In this document: one piece after another, positions 17,211 through 25,489 of the stretch | Position numbering within the stretch: the first letter of the stretch is position 1 | How the letters are laid out: every line of letters begins with the position of its first letter | DNA from: Desulfurococcaceae archaeon AG1 | GTDB lineage: Archaea > Thermoproteota > Thermoprotei_A > Sulfolobales > AG1 | Direction: 5' to 3' | NCBI GenBank assembly: GCA_003116855.1 | Contig: BEWT01000015.1 | Coordinates: forward strand, 163,445-227,444 | DNA length: 64,000 nt | Translations under genes and position numbers: made by a program | The notes under the pieces: generated by a model | Databases searched by the model: none | What the model was told of the DNA's origin: nothing | What the model saw: the letters and a program-made list of their open reading frames with translations, nothing else

Positions 17211-17942
17211 ATGCTTCTCAGAAACCCGAATGTATATGATAGGCTGCTACATATATTTGATTACAGGGGTTTCTCCCTCTACAGCTATAGGGCTAGTAAG
17301 CATGCTGAGCTAGTATTAGAGCCTCTGGAGGGGAGGGAGAGGATCGTGGCAAGCCTTGGGGCTTGGTTGAGGGTTAATGGTGAAACACTCGGTGAGAGGG
17401 ATATTGCCTACATACCCATGGATGCTAGGGCTGTGGTTGAGGTTGACGCTGGATCTGTGGTATATATTGCGGAATCCATGGCCGTGAATCGTTATCAATT
17501 CTATGTGAAGAGGTTCCAGCAGAGCGATTCCTACGATGTTGGTGTTGAGCCTTATAGGAGGAGGGTCTATGTTACCATAGGTGAGAAGGATCCTGCTGAT
17601 AGCATTATAGCAGGATATGTCGAGGGCGAGAAGGGTAACTGGACTAGCTATCCTCCCCACAGGCATGACGAGAAGCCCGAAGCATATATATTCTTCGGCA
17701 TGGGGGAGGGCTTTGGTGTGCAGCTAATAATGGACGAGAGTGGAGAATACGCATATGTTGTTAGGGATTACGATGTTGTCCTCATACCGAGGGGTTATCA
17801 CCCGAATGTATGCACCTCGCTTGCTGGGTGTAAGTATCTATGGATAATATCGGCCCCGATAGGTAAGAGGGATCTCTCAGTAACTATACATCCAGCTTTT
17901 AAGGATATACCGATGGGTAGGTCTCATCTTAAGGTTAAATAG
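17211..17942 (+). CDS. iolB: 5-deoxy-glucuronate isomerase (IolB)
   Basis: Isomerises 5-deoxy-D-glucuronate to 2-deoxy-5-keto-D-gluconate. The 243-residue bicupin-type protein contains the diagnostic block GNWTSYPPHRHDEKPEAYIF, whose two histidines and Glu are the metal ligands, and near the C-terminus DVVLIPRGYHPNVCTSLAG with a further metal histidine. The segment YLWIISAP matches the family end. These motifs are specific to the IolB/KduI branch and favour IolB. It is transcribed away from iolD across a gap of 97 bases and ends 2 bases before the convergent iolE-like gene. ATG 17211 follows a purine-rich GGGGGAAGG. Confidence 0.9.
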   Translation: MLLRNPNVYDRLLHIFDYRGFSLYSYRASKHAELVLEPLEGRERIVASLGAWLRVNGETLGERDIAYIPMDARAVVEVDAGSVVYIAESMAVNRYQFYVKRFQQSDSYDVGVEPYRRRVYVTIGEKDPADSIIAGYVEGEKGNWTSYPPHRHDEKPEAYIFFGMGEGFGVQLIMDESGEYAYVVRDYDVVLIPRGYHPNVCTSLAGCKYLWIISAPIGKRDLSVTIHPAFKDIPMGRSHLKVK

Positions 17943-17944
17943 AT

Positions 17945-18706
17945 CTATAGATCCTCCAAGACCTTTCTCACCCTCTCAACACCAAGTCTTACAGCGCTAT
18001 AGGGATCCATGGATCCCAGGGCTTCTATCTCAAGCATTAGATAGCCCCTATAGCCATAGAGATCCAGCATCCTTAGAAAGCTCTTGAAATCGATGATACC
18101 CTCGCCAACGTTTACAAAATCCCTCTTAAACCTAACACTGCTCTTCGAAACCCTAGCTCTGAGATCTTTTAGATGAACCAGAGCTATCCTGTCCCTGTAT
18201 AGCTTCAAAACCTCCTCAAGATCTATGTTAGCTGCGATAGCATGTGCGGTGTCTAGACATAGTGCTAGATCCCTGGTTTTAGCTAGGATCCTTGAGAGAT
18301 CCTCGAGATCATCGTAACAGGTTCTAAGATGGTTATGGAGAGCCACAGTAATCCCTGAGGATCTCGCTCTAAGAACATACTCCTCGAGAACCATGTCGGC
18401 CTTCGCACAATCCCTCTCCCTACTAACAACCCAGTATATCTTCGCCCCTGAACCAACGCCCCACTCTATCGATGGCTCTTTTAGATTGGAATAGGAGCCT
18501 ATGTTCTCTAAACCAGCCTCTCCAAGGATCCTGGCCAGGGCTTCCGGTCTCCTCCTAAGCTCTCTTGGTAAAAGTCTATACTCGATCCCAACCCCCTCTA
18601 CCCCTACCTCTGCTAAGAACCTAGCAACTCTTCTAAAATCCTCCACGCTTCTCAGAAAACCCCAGGCTATGGTTCCAACAGCTAGTCTGAAGCCCTTACC
18701 CATCAT
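17945..18706 (-). CDS. iolE: Sugar phosphate isomerase/epimerase family, probable IolE (2-keto-myo-inositol dehydratase)
   Basis: A xylose-isomerase-like TIM barrel of 253 residues. The metal-binding residues appear as GVGIEYRLLP (Glu), ITVALHNHLRTCYDD, LALCLDTAHAIAANID (Asp, His), IALVHLKDLRAR, FVNVGEGIIDFKSFL and YLMLEIEALG (last Glu). In the pathway it would dehydrate 2-keto-myo-inositol to the trione hydrolysed by IolD. The family also includes many epimerases, so function rests on its place between iolB and iolG. It starts about 105 bases from the divergent iolG, so the two share a promoter region. Confidence 0.72.
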   Translation of the reverse strand: MMGKGFRLAVGTIAWGFLRSVEDFRRVARFLAEVGVEGVGIEYRLLPRELRRRPEALARILGEAGLENIGSYSNLKEPSIEWGVGSGAKIYWVVSRERDCAKADMVLEEYVLRARSSGITVALHNHLRTCYDDLEDLSRILAKTRDLALCLDTAHAIAANIDLEEVLKLYRDRIALVHLKDLRARVSKSSVRFKRDFVNVGEGIIDFKSFLRMLDLYGYRGYLMLEIEALGSMDPYSAVRLGVERVRKVLEDL

Positions 18707-18810
18707 AAGCCCAGCACTAGTTATTGGAGCGACTAATTATGCTTAACTACTAACGATATAGGCTAATAGGACTTGCTATATGGATATATAGATATGATTT
18801 ACACGTATCT

Positions 18811-19833
18811 ATGGTGAGCTCTCCCTTGAGGATAGGTCTTATTGTTGTTGGGGCTGGTAGGATGGGCTCGATACATGCTGAGAATATAAGGAGGCTTGGC
18901 TCTGCCGAGCTTGTTGCTATAGTGGATCCTGATGAAGGGAGGGCTAGAATGCTCTCTGAGAGGCTCCATGTCCCGTACTACACAGATCTCGGGGATGCTG
19001 TTAAGATCCATAGGGATAGGGTTCAGGGTGTGGTGATCGCTTCTTCAACGACAGCTCATCTCGATAATGTTAGGGTTGCTGGGGATCTTGGGCTTAACAT
19101 ATTTATAGAGAAACCCCTCGCCCCAAGCCTTGATGAGTGCAGAGAGATCGTGGGTATTGTGAGGAGGAGAAACATACTAGCCCAGGTGGGTTATCAGAGG
19201 AGGTTTGATAAGGGCTACCAGGAGATCAAGAGGATCCTTGATACAAAGAGTCTGGGAAGGCTATTCATAGCCAAGTTTATCGCCAGAGACCCCATGCCAG
19301 AGCCCGGGGTAGGGATTGGCAAGCTATACCTCGGCGCTATATTCGATGATATGGTTACCCACGAGTTCGATCTCGTCTCCTGGTTTTTCGGTTACCCGCC
19401 GGAGAGGGTTAGCGCTATAGCCTCAAGCCTCTGCCTCGGAGGTGGGGATTATGATAGCGCTCTAGTCAGTATTAGCTATAAAGACGGCTTGCTCGTGGAC
19501 ATCGAGGTCACAAGATGCTCGGCTTATGGCTATGATCTCAGGCTAGAGATCCTTGGTAGCGAGGGTCTTGCTAAGCTTGAGAACGTGCCAGAAAACCAAG
19601 TATACATATATAGTAGGGGAAACACTGCCAGGCTACCTAAGCTACCATGGTTTGCTGAGAGGTTCCGCGAAGCATATTATAGAGAGATCGAGAGCTTCGT
19701 GGAAGCCATAGCTAGGGGTGAAAAGCCTGTTCCAAACGAGGAGGACGGGCTGAGGGCGTGTGTTTTAGCAGAAGCTTCTAAGAGATCTGCGATAAATAGA
19801 ATGCCTATCATTATCTCAGAAATTCTCGGCTAG
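18811..19833 (+). CDS. iolG: Gfo/Idh/MocA oxidoreductase, probable inositol 2-dehydrogenase (IolG)
   Basis: NAD(P)-dependent oxidation of myo-inositol to 2-keto-myo-inositol, the entry step of the pathway. The N-terminal Rossmann fold shows IGLIVVGAGRMGSIHAENI and IVDPDEGRA. The catalytic Lys is in NIFIEKPLAPSLDECREIV, followed by QVGYQRRFDKGYQEIK. The substrate site FDDMVTHEFDLVSWFFGYP has the Asp and His pair seen in bacterial IolG. The C-terminal half is the usual alpha/beta domain, ending FREAYYREIESFVEAIARGE. ATG 18811 sits about 30 nt after a TATA-like TATATGGATATATAG, so it is probably leaderless. Other sugar or polyol substrates are possible, but all neighbours are iol-like. Confidence 0.8.
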   Translation: MVSSPLRIGLIVVGAGRMGSIHAENIRRLGSAELVAIVDPDEGRARMLSERLHVPYYTDLGDAVKIHRDRVQGVVIASSTTAHLDNVRVAGDLGLNIFIEKPLAPSLDECREIVGIVRRRNILAQVGYQRRFDKGYQEIKRILDTKSLGRLFIAKFIARDPMPEPGVGIGKLYLGAIFDDMVTHEFDLVSWFFGYPPERVSAIASSLCLGGGDYDSALVSISYKDGLLVDIEVTRCSAYGYDLRLEILGSEGLAKLENVPENQVYIYSRGNTARLPKLPWFAERFREAYYREIESFVEAIARGEKPVPNEEDGLRACVLAEASKRSAINRMPIIISEILG

Positions 19834-19950
19834 CTCCTAGATCGCTTCTGGGGAAAGGCTGGCTGGTTAGGATCAACTACGTGTCGTGGATTCCGTATCG
19901 AACATATTTTTGAAACATATTTTAATGAGTAAGAAAGGTCAGCAGAGTGT

Positions 19951-20292
19951 TTATGCTGAAGACTCTGTGGGGAGCCCGGCTGTCTTCCACTCTAGGAGGC
20001 CGCCTACGAATCTATAGACATCTTTTCTGCCAAGCTCTGTGAGTTTCTTAGCAGCTGCTAGCGAGGCTGTACATGTGTGGCTGGAACAATACACGATCAG
20101 GGGTTTGTTTGCTGGGAGTTCTGTGACTCTTTTCTCTATCTCGCTGGCGGGTATGTTTATAGCCCCGCTTATGTGTTCTTTGGCATAGCTTTTAGGTTCT
20201 CTGACGTCTATTATTACTGCCCCTTGTTTGAGGAGTTCGAGCACCTTTTTATAGTCTACTTCCTCAAAACTCACGGGCATTTTTCTTTTCAC
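19951..20292 (-). CDS. Single-domain rhodanese-like protein
   Basis: A small sulfur-carrier or sulfurtransferase domain of about 113 residues. The family pattern is clear: VIIDVREPKSYAKEHISGAI, NIPASEIEKRV, the active-site loop LIVYCSSHTCTASLAAAKKL with the persulfide cysteine in YCSSHTC, and a closing GGLLEWKTAGLP. The GTG at 20292 lies about 25 nt after a TATTTATAAGG box on the minus strand, so a leaderless GTG start is favoured over the ATG at 20280. It stands alone, and its donor and acceptor are unknown; a link to thiolation such as MoaD is possible but unsupported by neighbours. Confidence 0.9.
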   Translation of the reverse strand: MKRKMPVSFEEVDYKKVLELLKQGAVIIDVREPKSYAKEHISGAINIPASEIEKRVTELPANKPLIVYCSSHTCTASLAAAKKLTELGRKDVYRFVGGLLEWKTAGLPTESSA

Positions 20293-20511
20293 CTGTTATT
20301 ATGTGTATTAAGCCTTATAAATATATAGATAAGAATTGACGATAGTACCTAATAGGCTTGGAATCAATATGATTATAGATAGGTATATATTAAAAGTAAA
20401 TCCTCGAACAACGCCCAAGAGATCAAAAATAGAGAGGGCAACGGTATGTTGGGGTTTATTATAGATCTTCTAGAGATTGTTGCTATGATTAGCATTACTA
20501 AACACCAGAGA

Positions 20512-20625
20512 TCCTTGTGAGCGGTTGCCTCTTTACCAGATGGTGCTAATGGTAGCTTGCAAACTACAGGTGGAGATCCCTGGTATGGGAATAAACAGTT
20601 GGGCTGTGAGGATGTGTATCTGTAG
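20512..20625 (+). mobile_element. Possible TnpB C-terminal relic
   Basis: In one frame, from the TGA at 20518, this stretch reads AVASLPDGANGSLQTTGGDP then WYGNKQLGCEDVYL and a stop, without a start codon. The composition and brevity resemble C-terminal tails of archaeal IS200/IS605 TnpB proteins. It does not align with the other two relic families in this window. The rest of the 370-base gap before the next gene shows only AT-rich promoter-like sequence. Confidence 0.3.
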
Positions 20626-20666
20626 TGGGATATTAGGTTTTCAACGGTATATCTCTGGGGAGGTCT

Positions 20667-21254
20667 GTGGATAAGAAGGTATTCATGCTTCTTGCGCTGG
20701 TGTTACTCGGTGCTATTATGATCTCGGTTGCTGCTATAGCTGGTAAGACCGGTGATACGAGTTCCAGTACTGCTCAGCCCATGGCTTCGCAAGCTTCAAA
20801 GGATCTTGTATCTAGTTATCAGCATCAATATATAGAAAGGATCTTGAGCACACGCGAAGGTCAGGATGGTTTTAGTAGCCTCGCCTCTCAGCTCGCCATG
20901 TTACAGGCTCTTAGGAATTACTCTAGTATTAATGTGAGCATATCTAGAACAACAATTAACGGTACACTGGTATTTATAGAAAATAGCATTGCGCTGGTTA
21001 AGAGCGACCAGAAGTTATTGAAGATCATTATCCCGGCCAGGCTCTTCGATGGCGAGCGTGTTTCAACACTCCAAGACCTGATCTTCCTGGGAGAGATCAG
21101 GAAAGGCGATTCACTATCGATCAAGGCTATAAACATATCCATATCCTCCAAAGAGAGCGGACTTATAGGAAGCATATACTTAGCACTAGAGATAAATGAC
21201 CTGACAACCGGGAAGAGCTTCACAACACTCCTTCCAATTAATTTAGCGAATTAG
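20667..21254 (+). CDS. Secreted or membrane-anchored protein of unknown function
   Basis: I do not recognise a family. The 195-residue product starts at a GTG preceded by GGGGAGGTC. A hydrophobic segment (about residues 5-27) is a signal peptide or anchor, followed by a Ser/Thr/Gln-rich linker and a domain with several N-glycosylation-type sites (NYSS, NVS, NGT, NIS). The C-terminal two thirds alternate short hydrophobic strands, so a beta-rich extracytoplasmic domain is likely. It lies upstream of the GH31 alpha-glucosidase on the same strand but about 230 bases away with its own promoter-like sequence, so operon membership is uncertain. Confidence 0.6.
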   Translation: MDKKVFMLLALVLLGAIMISVAAIAGKTGDTSSSTAQPMASQASKDLVSSYQHQYIERILSTREGQDGFSSLASQLAMLQALRNYSSINVSISRTTINGTLVFIENSIALVKSDQKLLKIIIPARLFDGERVSTLQDLIFLGEIRKGDSLSIKAINISISSKESGLIGSIYLALEINDLTTGKSFTTLLPINLAN

Positions 21255-21483
21255 CTCTCAACAATTTGTCCCTGGAGGTTTTTGATTTCTTTGAGGATCT
21301 TTCATATTCAGGACAAAGACTATTTATATGTGGTTTCACTAGTTAAAGAGCGTCTATATTTGTTTTTCTCCAAGGCCTTGGGGATAAATATCCAGTAGCT
21401 AGCGCGTTTATAGCTATAATGATTGTTTTTAGAGCCCCCGCAGCTTATAGTCTTATCTAATGATACGCATATAGTCTATAAGA

Positions 21484-23667
21484 GTGTGTATAGTGTTGCT
21501 GGACGTTGCCCTGGGTAGGAAGGTTGTTAGGGTTAGGTTTAACGATCCCAAGCTGGTTGTTAGTTTCAACCTTCCAGACGGTGATCCTAAGCCGTCTGTG
21601 GAGGTGCATGGGGATATGGTTAGGGCTTGGCTTGGTGATCAGGTTGTCGAGATCTCTTTCAAGCTAGAGGGTATGAAGAGTCTTGCTTATAAGAAGCTGG
21701 GGGTTTATGAGCATGTTCTTGGCTTAGGTGAGAAGGCTCTTCCCCTGGATAGGAGGAGGGTTAGGGTTGTTTTCTGGAATTATGATAACTATAACTACAA
21801 GCTTGGTACAGATCCTCTTTATAAATCGATCCCCTTTGCCTTGTTTATCGAGAGGGGTATGGCTGTGGGTGTTTTTGTTAATACTGCTACATATTCTGTC
21901 TTCGACATGGGTGTTGGTGAGTATGATAAGGCTGTTTTCGAGGTTTATGAGCCTTCTATGGAGCTCTATATAATCTTTGGTCCGGCTCCTATGGATGTGA
22001 TCGAGGCCTACACAGATCTCACGGGCAAGCCCCTCTTACCCCCTAAATGGGCTCTTGGATATCATATGAGTAGGTATAGCTATTATCCCCAGGAGAGGGT
22101 TCTCGAGATAGTTGGGGAGGTATTGAAATACGTGCCTGTGAGCGTTGTCCACCTCGATATAGACTATATGGATAACTATAAACAGTTCACGTGGGATAGA
22201 TCCAGGTTCCCCGATCCAAAGGGGTTTGTTGAGAAGCTCCACAGTCTTGGTGTGAGGGTTGTGACAATAATAGACCCCTATATAAAGGTTGAGCCAGGCT
22301 ATAGGGTTTTCGAGGAGGGTTTGAAACACCTAGCTAGGACTGAAAAGAACGAGATCAGCTTATTCTATGGATGGCCGGGGCTCTCCGGGATCCCTGATTT
22401 CTATAACAAAGAGGCTAGGGATTGGTGGGCCAGGATGATCGAGGAATGGGTTAGGGAGTATGGAATCGATGGTGTTTGGCTCGATATGAATGAGCCCTCG
22501 GGCATCTCTTTAAGAAGCGATTTGGGTTATACGGAGGGGATCTTCAGGGGCTATTTCGAGAGGATGCCTTTGAGGGATGCTAGATCTATAGCATCTATAT
22601 ATCAATTCTACAGAGACGTTGTCGCTCTTTCCGATAAAACACCAGATCCTAATGCTATCCATAGGCTCGATGACGGCAGGATTGCCAGGCATTACCAGGT
22701 TAGGAATGCATATCCATTCTTCCAGGCTATGGCTACGTATGAAGGGCTGGTGAGGGTTTATAAGAGGCCATTCATACTATCTAGATCAGCTTTCCCAGGG
22801 ATCCAGAGGTATGCTTTTGTCTGGACAGGCGATATTGGATCTACATGGGAGTCGTTGAGACTCTCAATACCAATGATCCTGAGTATATCCGTCTCAGGGA
22901 TCCCGTGGGTTGGTACAGATATAGGTGGGTTTATAGGATGGGCCGAGCCCGAGCTTGTTGCTAGATGGTACCAGGCTATGGCTCTTGCCCCATTCTTCAG
23001 GGCTCATAGGATTAAGCATAGTAATGATACCGAGATCTACACGCTACCATCTATATATAGGGAGATGGCTGTCAAGGCTATAGAGCTTAGGCACAGGTTT
23101 CTACCATACCTATGGCACCTAGCCTGGGAAGCCCACCTAACAGGAAGGCCTATCATAAGGGCACTACCTTTAGAATTCCCCGCCGATGAGGATGCCTATA
23201 GAGTCGATGACGAGTATATGGTTGGATCCTATGTGCTCTACGCACCAATAGTAGAGAAAGGATCTAATAAGAGGAGCGTCTACCTACCGAGGGGGTCGTG
23301 GTATGAATACTGGGCCGGAGAGATCTTTGAAGGAGGATCCTGGATCGAGTCAAGATCGTCGATGCCCCTCTACATAAGAAAAGGATCCGCAATAACCCTC
23401 CAAGACAGCCTCCTAATATATGGCGAGGGATCATGGGTTATATACCATGGAGAAGAGGATCTCGAGGAACCGAGAAGAACACTCATAACATTCGATGGGG
23501 AGAAAATAACATTTACAAAAGACCCAATAACCCTCGAGAAGCTAGTAATACTCGGAAAAAACATAGAGAAGGCGAGAATAGATGGCGAAGAAATACAGGC
23601 TAAGTGCGATAAAAACGCGTGCGAAATAACGATCAGCAAAACTCCCAGAGAGATCACATTACATTAA
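21484..23667 (+). CDS. malA: Alpha-glucosidase, glycoside hydrolase family 31
   Basis: Releases glucose from the non-reducing ends of maltose and malto-oligosaccharides by a retaining mechanism. At 727 residues it matches archaeal MalA in size. Visible blocks: N-terminal beta-sandwich with YEHVLGLGEKALPLDRR, barrel start KPLLPPKWALGYHMSRYSYY, VSVVHLDIDYMDNYKQFTWD, the nucleophile Asp in DGVWLDMNEPS (about residue 333), and the acid/base Asp in FVWTGDIGSTWE (about 448), then GIPWVGTDIGGF and LRHRFLPYLWHLAWEAH. No signal peptide is visible, so it should be intracellular. GTG 21484 and GTG 21493 are both possible starts. A long hairpin begins at its stop codon. Confidence 0.93.
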   Translation: MCIVLLDVALGRKVVRVRFNDPKLVVSFNLPDGDPKPSVEVHGDMVRAWLGDQVVEISFKLEGMKSLAYKKLGVYEHVLGLGEKALPLDRRRVRVVFWNYDNYNYKLGTDPLYKSIPFALFIERGMAVGVFVNTATYSVFDMGVGEYDKAVFEVYEPSMELYIIFGPAPMDVIEAYTDLTGKPLLPPKWALGYHMSRYSYYPQERVLEIVGEVLKYVPVSVVHLDIDYMDNYKQFTWDRSRFPDPKGFVEKLHSLGVRVVTIIDPYIKVEPGYRVFEEGLKHLARTEKNEISLFYGWPGLSGIPDFYNKEARDWWARMIEEWVREYGIDGVWLDMNEPSGISLRSDLGYTEGIFRGYFERMPLRDARSIASIYQFYRDVVALSDKTPDPNAIHRLDDGRIARHYQVRNAYPFFQAMATYEGLVRVYKRPFILSRSAFPGIQRYAFVWTGDIGSTWESLRLSIPMILSISVSGIPWVGTDIGGFIGWAEPELVARWYQAMALAPFFRAHRIKHSNDTEIYTLPSIYREMAVKAIELRHRFLPYLWHLAWEAHLTGRPIIRALPLEFPADEDAYRVDDEYMVGSYVLYAPIVEKGSNKRSVYLPRGSWYEYWAGEIFEGGSWIESRSSMPLYIRKGSAITLQDSLLIYGEGSWVIYHGEEDLEEPRRTLITFDGEKITFTKDPITLEKLVILGKNIEKARIDGEEIQAKCDKNACEITISKTPREITLH

Positions 23668-23721
23668 CACCAGATCCTCGTCTCCAATGATCTTTCACGA
23701 CGGGGATGATCCTGGTGTTAA
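23664..23721 (+). terminator. Long hairpin overlapping the alpha-glucosidase stop
   Basis: TTAACACCAG at 23664-23673 pairs perfectly with CTGGTGTTAA at 23712-23721, and the arms continue imperfectly inward (CCTCGTC against GACGGGG). The structure begins inside the stop codon of the GH31 gene, so it may protect or end that transcript. The motif CTGGTGTTAA recurs in the hairpin at 26675-26690. Confidence 0.45.
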
Positions 23722-23739
23722 TAGTTGGAGCAGTCTTCA

Positions 23740-23822
23740 AAGCCTTTGAAGCTAAGGGAAAGAGCGGTTGATACCAAGCAATACCAACCGCAGTGAGGCC
23801 CGAACCTCCGCTTTTAGCAGGT
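23740..23822 (+). mobile_element. Family 2 relic and left arm of a 44-bp inverted repeat
   Basis: The 44 bases at 23748-23791 recur in reverse complement at 25174-25217 with one mismatch, enclosing the ATPase gene between them. Read as protein the relic gives FKAFEAKGKSG, a stop, then YQAIPTAVRPEPPLLAG, which parallels EAYEAKGRAVG and ISTAMKSEPLAR of the longer relic at 52.7 kb. Such endings resemble TnpB C-termini. This copy is short and has an internal stop. Confidence 0.5.
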
Positions 23823-23891
23823 TAGGCTATATTAGTAGGAAGCATATGATCTGTGGAGAGGATGATGGTATAGGTATGTGTGGTGGTGTTA

Positions 23892-25094
23892 ATGCCATTG
23901 CGAGATAGGAGCGATGTTGCTAGGGCTATCATGAGTCGTGCTAGGTCGAGAAAGATCTTTGTGAGCAGTCTTAACACTTGGGTTGATTTTGTGGATAGAG
24001 AGAGCGAGCTAGAGATGATCCTGGTGGGTAATGCTGTTGAGAAGGGGCGTGTCACTGTACTCTACGGTCCTAAGGGGTGCGGGAAGACAACACTGTTTAG
24101 AGTGCTTACCGAGTCCTCGATCTCTGTTGGGCTTGAGGATCTTAGGTTTGTTTTTATAGAGCATGATGAGGATAGGGGCGCTGTTAACGTGATCTCGGAT
24201 GGGAAGACGTTGAGGGTTATTGAGAGGCTTTATAAAGAGCGGTTGGGAGCCTCGATCTCTGTTGGGCTTGAGCTTACGAGTCCTGTCCCGATGCCTGTGA
24301 TCTCCATAGCTATGGGGAGGCGGGGTGGGAATCCCCATGTCGGGGTTGCTTCTAATATAATATCTGTTCTTGAGGGTGGGGGTGAGGCTCATAGTGAGTA
24401 TGTTGTTGTTATTGATGAGTATAGGGCTCCTGATCCAAGGGATTTTGAGATCTATTTGGATAGGGTTGCAAGCAGGGTTGCCGGGGCTAATGAGAGGCTG
24501 CAGCTAAATGGTCTCGATAGACTCATAACCCTAGTGATCTCTACCAGCGATGCAGCTGCCACAAAGGCCTGGAGTAGCGTTCGCTGGAAGGTTGACTGGG
24601 CCCTCATGTGGAATCTGCCTAGAGAAGCCGCTGAGAGACTAGCTGAGCAGCTCGGGATTAGAGAGGATAGGGAGATCTTGTGGAGACTTACCGGGGGCAA
24701 TCCAAGGGCTCTCGAGACGATCAGGAGGAACGGGCTCTCCAAATGGCTTGGAGAAGCTGTTAACGCTGTAAGGACTGCGGTAGAGGATGCTATAGAGGAG
24801 GCTAGAAGGCTGGGAAAGAATAAAGACTGGGTTATGGAGCAGATAATAAGGATTATAAGGGATCCTGACGAGCTCTTCGGCGAACCTATAAGGCAACACC
24901 TAATAGCAAAAAACATAGTAATAGACATCAGAGTAGCTAGCAACAAGATCTCAGAAACGCCAAGCAAACCCCTCGCAGGCAGAGAATACGCATACCAGAT
25001 CCCAGCATACTATTACACATTAAAAGCCATAGCACTTGAGAAAAACTTCGAAATATCCCCCAACCATGTTTTAAGAGAAGCCATGCAGAGCTAG
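23892..25094 (+). CDS. Archaeal P-loop ATPase (AAA/STAND-like, pfam01637-type)
   Basis: A 400-residue nucleotide-binding protein of the archaeal ATPase family, which is expanded in crenarchaea and often found near mobile or defence genes. Walker A is LYGPKGCGKTTLFRVL, Walker B EYVVVIDEYRAPD, a sensor-1-like LVISTSDAAATKAW, and the family block WRLTGGNPRALETIRRNG follows, then a helical C-terminal region of about 130 residues. GTG 23880 and ATG 23892 are possible starts; ATG 23892 (MPLRDRSDVARAI) is preferred. The gene is enclosed by inverted family 2 relics, suggesting it was moved or amplified as a cassette. Its partner or effector is unknown. Confidence 0.8.
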   Translation: MPLRDRSDVARAIMSRARSRKIFVSSLNTWVDFVDRESELEMILVGNAVEKGRVTVLYGPKGCGKTTLFRVLTESSISVGLEDLRFVFIEHDEDRGAVNVISDGKTLRVIERLYKERLGASISVGLELTSPVPMPVISIAMGRRGGNPHVGVASNIISVLEGGGEAHSEYVVVIDEYRAPDPRDFEIYLDRVASRVAGANERLQLNGLDRLITLVISTSDAAATKAWSSVRWKVDWALMWNLPREAAERLAEQLGIREDREILWRLTGGNPRALETIRRNGLSKWLGEAVNAVRTAVEDAIEEARRLGKNKDWVMEQIIRIIRDPDELFGEPIRQHLIAKNIVIDIRVASNKISETPSKPLAGREYAYQIPAYYYTLKAIALEKNFEISPNHVLREAMQS

Positions 25095-25146
25095 CCCTCA
25101 ATCCCAGCATATGGTTTAGTGGCTCGGAAATCTATCCAAATATTGG

Positions 25147-25297
25147 TAAGAGGCTTGGAGTTCGGACTTCATAGCGGTTAGTATTGCTTGGTATCAACCG
25201 CTCTTTCCCTTAGCTTCCTCGGCCTCCATTTGTTCGCTGTGATCTCTACCCATAGCTCCTCTTCATAGTATTGCTCTGGTTCATTGCTGTTGGGGAA
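25147..25297 (-). mobile_element. Family 2 relic and right arm of the 44-bp inverted repeat
   Basis: On the minus strand this copy aligns over about 150 bases with the relic at 52731-52912, including AGCAATGAACCAGAGCAAT and GAGCTATGGGTAGAGATCAC, and it contains the 44-bp arm shared with 23748-23791. It reads EAEEAKGKSG, stop, YQAILTAMKSELQASYQYL, the same degraded C-terminal tail. The hairpin pairing seen in the 52.7 kb copy is not conserved here, so it appears to be decaying. The rest of the 25095-25489 gap holds nothing else I recognise. Confidence 0.5.
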
Positions 25298-25489
25298 CAT
25301 CTCTCCTGGATCTATTGTAAAATACATAGAGCTTATATTTAATGTTCCCACAGAACTACGATCTAATATCTTTTTTATAAACCACTATGAAATCCGAGCA
25401 GTTGGCTATGGCGATACAGGCACGGCTAGAATTCTGTAGGTTTCAAGATTCTTTTTGGTTCTCTTTAGATAATTAGCAGGGGTTTATCG

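Noticed and set aside
17498-17512. CAATTCTATGTGAAG and similar (also at 22601), matching part of the solo repeat
   Set aside because: Both lie inside conserved coding sequence (iolB and GH31) and match over too few bases.
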